Source: Chrysoperla carnea
Lineage: Eukaryota; Arthropoda; Insecta; Neuroptera; Chrysopidae
Length of the DNA: 64,000 nucleotides
Direction of reading: 5' to 3'
Assembly: GCF_905475395.1 (NCBI RefSeq)
Contig: NC_058340.1
Span: forward strand, 70,844,181 to 70,908,180
Part shown: positions 12,471 through 23,081 of the stretch, piece after piece
How positions within the stretch are numbered: the stretch's first letter is position 1
Layout: the number at the start of each line of letters is the position of its first letter
Notes under the pieces: model-generated
Databases searched by the model: none
What the model saw: the letters and a program-made list of their open reading frames with translations, nothing else
Told to the model about the DNA's origin: nothing
Translations under genes and position numbers: made by a program

Positions 12471-12990
12471 AAACGCCCCTTTCACCTGAATCTGCTATTA
12501 CCATAGCAAGATGCTTCGTAATTTAGCATATTAAGGAATGGCTACACAAGCCCAGCTTAATTATGGGGTCTTTGTGTTGGGCATGCGACAGATCAAACTG
12601 TATATAATCACAGGGAGGCCATTCGACTGTGCGTGCCTGAAACTCACTAGGGCACAGTTGAGAAGGGTGATGAGACTCTTAACAGGACATCTGATGATTC
12701 CACTTGTATGGTGGACGATGAAACCTCCATACATTTTATTTGTATCTGCATAAACTTACGGGAGTTAAGTTTAGAATGTTTGAACCCAAAACCTTGGATC
12801 CAACAATCCTGGGAAAATCCCGGTGGAGAAAAACTGTGGGCTTTCTGCGTGGCGTCTGGCCTCGGCAGAATCCTATAATTTCGGAGACGTCCGTTTTTCG
12901 GGTGACAAATTGTTCTCAAGGAGGGCGCAGAGGACCCCTTGGCCCAGGTCCTCGGGTCCCATTTGCGGGATCTCTCTTATGCATTATTAT
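12471..12990 (+). mobile_element. Degenerate LINE (jockey-like) 3' fragment, RNase H end
   Basis: Broken reading frames resemble the C-terminal end of insect non-LTR retrotransposons. They show KEWLHKPS, then GMRQIKLYIITG, then LKLTRAQLRRVMRLLTGH, which matches the post-RNase H motif (LSRxQLRxLxGLLTGH), followed by CMVDDETSIHFICICINL, the counterpart of the C-x-C-EETxxHIL knuckle. The frame changes at about 12580 and 12680. A GC-richer tail (12895-12985) is shared with 11225-11300. It is a dead, 5'-truncated copy. Confidence 0.6.
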
Positions 12991-12999
12991 TGTTATTAT

Positions 13000-14520
13000 T
13001 TGTTGGAAAATTTCCGTTCTTGAAAGATGTGTTACTAGAAATAATACTCAAATATTTATCCATGATCATCCACATAAGATCGGTCCAACTTAATTCTTTA
13101 ATAGTTGTTTGTTAAAGTTATAAACAGAAGTTGTACAATTTAAAAAGACGAAATGTTTATCATGTCAATTTAGATCATGTCATTTATATGAAAATTGCCA
13201 CTACATTTGAATTTCTATTCACTACATTTGAAGCGACTTCATCGCGTATAGTTTTTATTTTGTTCCGGATCATAGAGGTTATACCATAGAGCTGCAAAGT
13301 CGCTACCTAAACGATTGATCACAATAGAAAGGGGCAGATAAAGTAAGCAAATATACCTCTAGAGAGATAGCTAAAGTAATAACGAATAACTGTCTTCGTT
13401 TTCCTTATATCTTACAATTTCTGTCTCTTTCTACCTCTCACTGTGATCAAGAATTCATTGCTTTTCCTATGTCTATACTGCTCTTTGGTATTATTTTGTG
13501 CCCCGGATATTTGAACTTTCTAAAAGTTGTTCATGAAAATTCTAAACTTCTATTAGAGTCATATCGAAATCTGATAAGCTGATAAACGCATGCTTCCCCG
13601 AATATAATCGATGTTTTGAAGTTTCACTATGCGGATAATATTGGATTCCTGCCTCACAAATTGCACAAATACACGGAAGAAAGAGACGCTATGAAAATTT
13701 CAGAATAATTTTACTATAGCAAGGAAAAAATTATTCCAATTCGATGTACACCCTATATTTATATTGGGTCTTAAAGAGTGTCCCCTCAAAAATGGGTTTA
13801 ATTAGGAATTTATCAGGAAAATTATATAATTTATCGAGTTAAAAAACTACAAGGCTTTGCTAGAATATAGGAAAATTTTTTTTGAACTTTCCTTGACCTT
13901 TTTTAATATGATAGAATTATCGTTGATACAGCACTTCATTTCTTCTTTTAAAGTGTGTATCGTCGCGGGCTTTAACAATTCGAGCTGGAAAATAAAACGC
14001 ATTTTTCATTTACATAACAACTGACTTTATTGTTTTCTTTTTGTACAATAATGTAATTTTCATACAATAATATTAGTACAATTTAAAGGAAATAGGGTGG
14101 AGAAGAGGGTATGATGTGAATGTGATTCCTTCAAATATTATTTTCCTTATTATACCTCATCCTTGGCTACTAAATTTTAATTCCAAAAATGATACTCCCA
14201 ACAAAAAAAGTGGTGGAATATATCTCGAAACATTTTTTTCATCCGTTAATATTTTATGCGCAGGATTGAAATACCGAAAAAATTCATTTATGAATTTTAA
14301 AAGCGTGCACGGTGTGCATAAGTATTTATAAAAGAAATCGAGTACGTGTTACCGAAAGCTTGTTTTTTTTCTCTTTAAAATGCACTTCTAGCACATACTT
14401 AATTTCTAGTATAAATATCCCGGGCTTTTAAAATTACATTAAATGAATAAATAAATTTTTCTCCCCTCGGGGTGGAAAGCGTCAAACTTCGTCTTGCTGC
14501 GCTAAACGAAATTGCCACTT
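13000..14520. other. Intron sequence, nothing firm
   Basis: Within GLYR1 intron 7. A weak inverted similarity between about 13265-13345 and 13410-13505 (TTGATCACA-TAGA blocks, with CCGGAT-type ends) may be an old MITE. Otherwise I see only AT-rich spacer. Confidence 0.35.
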
Positions 14521-14525
14521 TTCGT

Positions 14526-14694
14526 CTCCGCCGAGTAGCAAAAATAGTATACATACCACAGAAGCAAGTAAAGAATGTCTCAGATCTCTAGTTTGTCTCC
14601 CTGGGCTTCGCCTATGGCGACAATGAACTTGGGATCTGACATTCTTTACTTTTGCTCCCTAGATATGTGATATACTATTCTCAGCGTTTCAGGT
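14526..14694. repeat. 169-bp hairpin (MITE-like inverted repeat)
   Basis: The arms share AATAGTATA, GCAAGTAAAGAATGTC or GCAAAAGTAAAGAATGTC, CAGATC and the GGGCTTCGCC centre in mirrored order. They could form a stem of about 70 bp around a short loop near 14610. There is no ORF. Its compact size is compatible with a small fold-back transposon. A precursor RNA is a less likely reading because the stem is too long. Confidence 0.6.
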
Positions 14695-15202
14695 CTGCGC
14701 ATGAAATATTAATGAAAAAGTTTAGACATTGACTCAAAAATAATTTTTGTGGCACAAAATTTTAATCTTCCAATCGTATTAATAAACATTTAATGAAAAA
14801 TGGCCTTCATTCCCTTTTGATTAGAAGAATATAGAGGATGATATAATTTAATGGAATTAGTGGGATTTGTTTTAAAAATATTTCCAACCTCAGATAAAAC
14901 TTCAAGCCGTACAGTTAAACCTCAAGTTTGACTGTTCTTAAGATAATTCTTAACATATAAAGAGTAAGCGTACGCATCTTCCTTTTCCTCGCAAATATTC
15001 TGTATTGATATAGAGATTGAGGCTTTTTCTAGTTAAAAATAAAGCTGGTATCAGACAGACTATATATAAACTGTTAAGTTCAACTGCGGGCAGGGTCTTT
15101 CTGAATCATTTCCAAGACCAATTTTTCAGGTCGCATATCATAGAAACTTCATTTTTTAATAGAAAACAAAGATTTTTAATTAAAAGTTGTTTTATAGATT
15201 CA

Positions 15203-15620
15203 TCTATGTCTGTATATATTATAAAATGTGAAAGTAAGGATGTTTGTTTATTACGCTTTCACGCCAAAACTAACAAATAGACTTGAATGAAACTTTACAA
15301 TAATATAGCTCATACACCAGGCTGACACGTGAGCTATAATTTATAAAGATATATAAAAAAAATTCACTGCGCTAATTGACATTTCACTACGTCATCTATG
15401 AGCTTCATTTTGAACCATTAATTAAAGATTTAATAAAGATTTTGATCCATTAAAGGTATAACATTTAGAAGAAAAAAAAAATTCTGTACGTACATTTTAC
15501 CTGTGTAAAACAATCCCTACCCCTATTTTGAGTATGTGAAGCGAGAGCAAGAGAGGTGAGGCTATATAACCCGATGGCCTTTACTTTAAAGCCCAGCGAA
15601 GCGGGTGGGCATCATGCTAG
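15203..15620 (+). mobile_element. Non-autonomous Helitron-like element
   Basis: The element begins TCTATGTCTGTATATATTAT after an A. It contains a conserved block (GGATGTTTGTTTATTACGCTTTCACG through ATATAGCTCATACA) also found at 26754-26952. It ends in a GC-rich hairpin (GCCCAGCGAAGCGGGTGGGC) followed by ATCATGCTAG, and the next base is T. A|TC at the 5' end and CTAG|T at the 3' end are the hallmarks of Helitron insertion. Confidence 0.6.
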
Positions 15621-18548
15621 TAAATTATAAGGCTGTGTATGAAATAGAATTTCGAGTAAAACTCCAAGTCCAAGAATATGTGACTAAATTTTCATAATAC
15701 AGCTGTCAATTTCCTTGCTCGAAAAGTGTCCTTATTTTCCGCTCAATTACGGTAGTCTCGTAATTTTTTTTAAATTATTGTTTCACATTTTAAATGAAGT
15801 TAAAATCACTATCGAGCTTGCAATTTAAACGAAAATTATGTTTTTTTATTTGGTCGAGTAACTCTCCACGACACAAATGGCGTAAAATTCAAATCTTGCG
15901 TTAATTTTGGGACACTGTTTTTATAAAAATGAAGTATTTTGTTTTAGTGCAATTTTTGTGACCGTACGGATTAAATAACAATAAATTTCTTTTAATTATT
16001 TTTAATTTTAATTTTAAAAAAAATAAACAATTGACGTCATCTTTGATCACATTAAATAAGAATGAAAAACAAAAAACAATTTAATATAATATTTATTTGC
16101 ACATGCGCACTTAACACAGTCACACACACATTAAACATATTTTCTAAGAAAAAATAATTTACATCGATTAACAATTTTTTTGTTTGTTTAATAAGATTTG
16201 CCTAAAAATTTATATTCTAAAGCCTGCTTTATATTTACACTTCTAAAGTGAATAAAAATAAAGCATAGTTTACAATAGTTTCGATGATGATCGAGATCTA
16301 ATTCTAGGATATCTATTTCTAGAATATTTATAATGTGTTCGGGAAAAATAATGTTAAAAATGTCGTAGCTTATTGGAAGCTATTAAAATAATTAATAATT
16401 GACGCCGTAAAAAATCCTCGAACAATGATTTTGAATGTCTTGGATCAATAAAAGGGGTAGAGCTAAGAGGGCTTCTCTCAAATAAGATAGGACAAAAATT
16501 TCAAATTTAAGCGTGTGATTAGGGTTAATATAAAAAAATGGACTTTTTAGTTTTGTATTTACTAACAATTAGCGATATTTCGCCCGTGGTTTTGGATAGA
16601 ATAGCCTAAACAACACTTTATATTAGATTTTCTATTTTTTTATAGTTCGATATCACTTGTTAAATTTTTTTGCACTATTTTTCTCGAACACACAATGTGT
16701 TTTAGATTTATGAAACAGAAAATTCAAACACAAATAATTTTGGAAAAATATATGCACTTAAAAAAAATGAAAATTTGTTTAGATAATGCCTTGTTTTTCT
16801 ATACCTTGTAACTATGTTGCTTATATTTAAATAATTCGATTGTCCCATTTTTTTTTTTCACAAAAATATATTTTCCAATTTTTTTCACACCATTCATTTA
16901 AGGGGAGAATTAGGAAAATTGTACAATTTTCTCTCATTTTGTTAAGGCACCACCAAACTCTCAAAATATAGCAGGAAAAATAGTTCTTTTATTTTTATCA
17001 AGAATAATTTTTTATTACAAAAAATAGAATCATTTTTTTCCACAGAGAAAAATGATTTGAATGTGAATCTACAGTTTGACTACTTCCTAGAAAATTTTTA
17101 CATAGACTAGATAGATCAAATTTATTTGAAAATGTAGTCAGGAATATATATAGGCGTGTAGTAGTAATGCAGGCTTTTTTTTTTAATTGAAAATTTTCAA
17201 CCCACACATCTCCATTTTCTTTTACTAATATTACGACCTTTTTTGAGAATACTTTCAAAATGGAATGTTCATGATTAAAAAAAACACGAGATAAATAAGG
17301 GCGAATTAATTTAATGGGCGGAAAATTGATTTAAAAAAAAATTGCTTTTTCAATTACAGTTTAGGGTGGATACAAACGTTTTTTTCCTCAGTTAATTCGA
17401 TCCAAATGTAAGCTATTATTCGAGATTCTGGAAGAGCAAAATGTAAGTGCTTTTATTATCCCCGAATCGTTTTATTAAACGCCATTTTTAATTGTCATAA
17501 AAGCCAAATAAAAATATAAGTCAATAAAAAACTCAGATATTTGAAAAATTTCAAATGTTATCAACAAAAAATGTGACGCCAGATTCCATTCTTATAAATT
17601 GTAGTATTTCCTGTTAGAAAAGGCAGTCTTAAAAAATTGAAGTATTTTGGAAGAACAGAATATCGCATTTTCAAATTTGAAATAAGGTATTTTACAAAAC
17701 AGTTTTGGAAATCCCGTATAATCGTACTCCATCTCCGCGTCACCTCCGCTTATCCGCTATGAACATTTCAACAACTTCCATGGTGGAATATTAAACAAAC
17801 TGAGAATATTTAAGTTCGCAAAAATTACCGAGTCTAAGCAATTTTTCCGCTAGAAAAGAAACGTCTGTAACTACTTTAAAAATATGTAAAAGGCGCGAAA
17901 TCATGATCATTCCTTAAAAAAAAAATTTTATGAGTGTCAAGCATTCAAATTTTTCTAAAGGTCAAAAAAAAATTCAACCGCCAGACACTTTGAAAAAATA
18001 TCTAAGGCTGTTATGTGTCCTTTTTTTTAGATAAAAAAAAAGTTATATTGAGCGGTATTTATTGTAACACAAAAATTACATTTTTCTTTTTTTTTAATTT
18101 GATCTCATTATTTAATACAGTTCGATACGATTGGTTTACGAAACACTTAAGGAAAATGAAAAATGAAAAAAATAAATTATTAATTCTTTTTCTGACCAAT
18201 CGATATATATATTTTTTTTTAAATAAGAGACTATCACAGCTTGCTGCAAAATTTATAACAAATTAGGCAATGATGCAATTGTTTTTAGAGAGAGACATGA
18301 TAGATTTAAAAGAGAATGGAAACAAAATCTCTATCTCTCTTTTTGAATTGATTACGTGCAGAACATTTCTCAAGAAACCCGACTTAAAACTTCCGATTTT
18401 AAGCTACTTAATTGAATATTTAGCTCAATCACGAATATTCCAAAATGTTACACGCATTTAAAGTATCTTTCTTTAAACATCACGATTTCAAATGGTTCTG
18501 AACGCAAACAATTTTCGAATTTGATTTAAGAGGGAGACAACATTGGCA
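15621..18548. other. Intron sequence, nothing recognised
   Basis: This AT-rich sequence lies downstream of the LRR-Ig gene (which reads leftward), so its 3' UTR may extend into about 18400-18548. Short ORFs here are low-complexity and resemble no known family. Confidence 0.4.
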
Positions 18549-21500
18549 CTACAAGGCAGTTTCACTATAAATATTATTGTTATTACTTGTCGATGAATCA
18601 CCAACACTGTTTCGATGAGTATCCCCACCACTGGTAATATCCTCACAAACACTCACACATTTCTTTTCACTTTGTTTGACGGCAGTCGGTAAATTATCAC
18701 TTAAATTATTTACAAGTTCCTCATCAATTGTTTGAGGTCGAACAACAACCACAGCACTTTCCTCATCACTGTCATCACTGTCCACATTAATTGAATTGCG
18801 TATACTTGCTGTACTGGGCTTGCTACTATTATTTGAAGTACTACAGCTTGGCTCGGATAAACTATAAATCGGTTCTGATAGCGAGAATCGTCTTCGATCT
18901 TCATTTTCAATTGCGTACGAAGTTGTTGGAACATTTTCGATCATATTTATGTAAATACCTTCAAAACCATCAATTATGTGACTCTCTGTACCGGGTGAAC
19001 CAATAATTGAACGCTCTGTCGGTGTATAATACAACGATAATCGACTTTGCATTTCATCTGGAATAATTGGTTCAGGAATTTCAGCTAATTGTTCAATTTT
19101 CGATTTGATGTAGGTATCAATTCCAATTACGTCCTCTGGATCGAAAACAATGGAATCAGTTCGACCACATTGTCCAGTACGACAATTTTCGAAGTATAGT
19201 GTTGGTAAATTTTCTAAGACTTTGTTCAACGTTTGTTGTTGGTATTTGTAGGATTTTTGGATACGTAACACTTGATGGGCACTAAATTTTCGTATTTTAT
19301 TGCGTTGGAAGACGTAATTTTCACGTACCCAATTTAATTGACAGGTTGAATATTCCCGAACACGTTTGACCTAAAACAAAAAGAAAAAATTATTACAATT
19401 TTGAAAACGGACTTTCATGTGTTTTGCACACGTTTTGAAGTCGACGTGTACCAACTTGACGCTGTTGTGGATTCCACGTAAGATGCGACAAACAAAACAT
19501 CAGTTTTTCTTACCTGATCACAATATTGACCGCGTATTGTAGTCAAATGCTGTGTTCCAATATCTCGAATATCTTTCAAATTCTTGGTTTGACCCTGGTA
19601 ACTTGTTTGAATCCATTCCACTTGCTGAGTACAATTTTCTTTGATTCGATTAACCTTGAAAGAAAAAAACAAATTAGCAAAGCTTCTTGAAATCATAAAT
19701 TTAAGTCGAAACCTACTTGTTGAGCATAATTCTCTCGCAACCGTTCCAATTGTTGCGATTTATATGATTCGATGTTATCCAACATTGCATAAATCTGTTT
19801 GGCTCGAGGTGAGATTTTATCTCGTTTACAAAAACTGCAACAATTATTTAGGATACCAGACCTAAAGGAAAGAACACAAATAAATTCAAGTTCAATTATT
19901 TTAAATAATAAAAAAAACTTACTTGCGTAAAACAAAACGTAAAAATTGTACAAGTAACGTTAACGTTAGAAAACCGGCAGCACAAAATAATCCAAAAATA
20001 ATACTATTAATTTGGACGTTATACATTTCAGTCGGATTAATTTGGATAATAACCACTGCGGAAGAATTACCAGTTGGTGTATTCGCAAAACATGTATACG
20101 CTCCTACATCCGTTTTCGTTAAATTATTTATGATTAACGAACCATTTTCAAACACTTGAATTCGTCCATTTTTATATGCATTCATATAAAAATCATGTCC
20201 TATGGGATGTTTATAAAATATATCCGGGATACTTGGTTCTGGATTCGAATGGAATATTAATTTTGTTGGTGTTATCCATGTAATTGACGGTAATGGATTT
20301 GACGTATATTTACAATCCAAAATCACTTTTGTATTTACAATATATTTTTGGAGCGGAGTTTTTGATAATAAAATCGGGTCAGTACAATTAAGATGTTCTA
20401 ACGTTGGAATCATTTCATTTGGATAAGCGTGTGGTCCACAACTTAAATCTGACGTAACAATATCATTTTGATGCGCTATCATCCACGTTTTAAACCAAAC
20501 CATACGACAATCACAGGCCCAATAATTTTTACTTATATCCAAATATTTTAATTTCGTAAGGGTACTCATTGACTTTGGGAGAACACTTAGTTGATTTTCG
20601 CTGATGTCCAATGTTTGGAGATTTGGTAAATCATCAAATACGTAATGTTCGATGTCGTGTAGATAATGATTTTTACGCAAATATAATTCTTCTAGAGAGG
20701 ACATGCCATTAAAATCCCAATTATTTACGCGTTCAATATGACTATTTTCAATAGTTAATTTGCGTAAATTTAAATTTTTATTGAGTAAATTTGGTATCAT
20801 TTTTGTGAAATTATTCCCACTTAAATTTAATTCATTTAAATTAATTAAATTATGAAATGTTTGCTTATATAAGTGAACGAAATGGTTGTATGCTAAATTT
20901 AATTTTTTTAAATGTTTTAACGCATCAAAAACCCCTTTTGTTAAAACATGTAAACGATTTTGCGCTAAATTTAATTCAGATAATTCTTTTAAGTCTGTAA
21001 GTGCATTTGTTGATAATTTTTCAATACGATTATCATTTAAAAATAATTTCTTTAAAATTTTATTCTGCTTAAAAAAATGATCTAAGAATGTTACAATTAA
21101 ATTATTTGATAAATCTAATATTTCTAAACTACGCATTGGCGCAAATATTTGAAATGGTATAACATGTAGCTGATTATGTGATAAATATAATTCTTCAAGA
21201 AGTTTTGTACCATTGAAAATCGGTCGAGGAAGATCTTTGATCATATTTAAACTTAAATTTAATGATTTTAACGAATTTATGTACAAAAAATGTTCGACAT
21301 TTTGTAATTTATTGTCAGCTAAATTTAATTTTTCTAACTGGTTGAAATTTTCGAATGCATTCGAATCAATTTCCATAATATTACTTGAAATCCATTGGAC
21401 TTCTAATATAGTTGTTGTATCGATATCGAACAATTGGAAAAGTGTTAAATTTGTAACTCGATTAAGTAACGGTGTTACATTTTCTAGTTTAACGTGAGTT

Positions 21501-21775
21501 ACATGTGGTAATTGTCTTCGTTCCACTGTATCTTTTGCCAAATTTATGTTTTTACATATGATTTGGTGACGTGTTGGACATTCACACGGTTTTGGACAAT
21601 TTGTAACGTAATCTGCATGACGGGTCCGATGATGTGCTCCAGAACCCGTTGTTACCCATACTTCACTATTTACACTATTTATTATTATTAAAATTAAGAG
21701 CCAGGACCACAGCAATGACATAATGTTATTACAGTTGATGACGTGACCATTATAAAATTTTATTTCAGTGGTCAT
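18549..21775 (-). CDS. LRR-Ig transmembrane receptor with a hendecad-repeat cytoplasmic tail
   Basis: There are four exons on the minus strand: 21775-19923, 19861-19717, 19654-19514 and 19370-18549, giving 986 residues (968 if Met19, just before the hydrophobic signal, is the start). The order is: signal peptide about 19-37; LRRNT Cys cluster 60-74; about twelve LxxLxLxxNxL repeats 147-419; LRRCT with C421, C423, C446 and C464; one Ig domain (C488-C562, YTCFA); a transmembrane helix about 590-614; then a juxtamembrane CC-x2-C that could be palmitoylated. Residues 645-768 are 11-residue repeats of the type Q-V-x-x-I-R-x-x-Y-x-x. A Ser-rich acidic region follows, and the end ETAL fits a class I PDZ ligand. 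Twelve LRRs plus one Ig recalls the LINGO/LRRN and Kekkon types, known cell-surface proteins of neurons; the exact orthologue is not recognised. The gene is nested antisense in GLYR1 intron 7. Confidence 0.92.
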
Positions 21776-22326
21776 TTTCTCTCATGTCATTGTATTTTCA
21801 TGCTAATGGGAAAAAACAAAAAATTTGGAATTGTTATTTTCTTTGTAAAAGAAAACGATTAATTGTTTAAATAATGGGGAGGTCATTCACTTTGTTTTTT
21901 GTTTAACCCTTAACTGGCATCGTGTAGTCTTGTTTTAAGCGTTCCGCTCGTGTGATCGCTTTTTGCCACGAATTTTACGCTTTAATAGAAATGAAAGTTT
22001 GAGTCAAAATCTTCCAATTTATTTATGCATAGTTTAATACAAATTATTAAATAGGAATTCCTGATATATCGACTCAATAACTATTGTTTTTAATCTAGTA
22101 GAAATTTTCATTAATTTAATTTTAAGCTCCCAATATCCAAATCCTTATTTGTAGCCATAAGTAGAAAGGAATGTCTTTAAAAGGGGATTTTCCCTTTTTC
22201 CCCTTACTTCGGCTTATACAGCCCCAATTCCTGTATTTTGAATAGAAATTTCGAATGTATTTAAAACCCCTTAATTTTCTTTTTCGATTCAATTAACTAA
22301 TACAAAAAAAAAAATAAATATATATA
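21776..22326. other. Presumed promoter and 5' region of the LRR-Ig gene
   Basis: This 550-bp AT-rich stretch lies upstream (minus strand) of the LRR-Ig start. I see no convincing core promoter element. It ends at the large fold-back element, so any proximal promoter is probably within this interval unless a 5' UTR intron exists. Confidence 0.35.
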
Positions 22327-23081
22327 GTGTCCCCGGATAGAGGTAACTATACTTGTAAATTTCCTTATTTTGCATTTTAAGAAAAAAAGTCATTCTTTAT
22401 AAGAAGTTTTGCTTATTCTGAAAAGTATGTAGGAATATTTAAAACTTCTTAATAATGTACAGGGTAGCCATAAATTTGAAATCACTATTTTTATTTTTGG
22501 TAAAATACCCTTCTTTTTTATAAGTTGGCGAAATGTTACTAAGAAAAGTTACTCGCAATTAAAAATTATGACTCTATACAAAATATCAAGAAGATCTGTT
22601 GTGTACATTAATTATAACATCATTTTTTATTTGAACAAAATCTTTAATTATTAAAAAAAAACGTAAGAAAGAAAATAATAATAAAACAATTAACATGTAC
22701 TATCCGAGAGTGTATTTTTTTTGTAGACTAGTTTAGAAAATTAAAAAGAAAATTTATTTTCTCGGATAAACATTCAATAAAAATACAATTGTCAAAGTTG
22801 GAAAGATCTTGATATTTTGTATAGAGTCATAATTGTTAATTGCGAGTAACTTTTCTTAGTAATATTTCGCCAATTTATAAAAATGAAGGGTAGTTTACCA
22901 AAAATAAAAATAGTGATTCCAAATTTTTGGCTACTCTGTTAAGAACTACTATTAAGAAGTTTTAAATATTCCTACATACTTTTCATAATAAGCAAAACTT
23001 CTTATAAAGAATGACTTTTTTTCTTAAAATGCAAAATAAGGAAATTTACAAGTATAGTTATCTCTATCCGGGGACACACTG
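22327..23081. mobile_element. Large fold-back element with about 270-bp inverted arms
   Basis: The left arm 22327-22596 and the right arm 22803-23081 are reverse complements over almost their full length. They share GTCCCCGGATAGAG, ACTATACTTGTAAATTTCC, AAAGTCATTCTTTATAAGAA, CCTACATACTTTT (mirrored), GTTACTCGCAATTAA (with small changes) and ACTCTATACAAAATATCAAG. The loop is about 205 bp. The right terminus is TA followed by CAGTGTGTCCCC when read inward, as in TA-targeting elements; the left terminus lacks four of these bases. No transposase is present. Confidence 0.85.
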
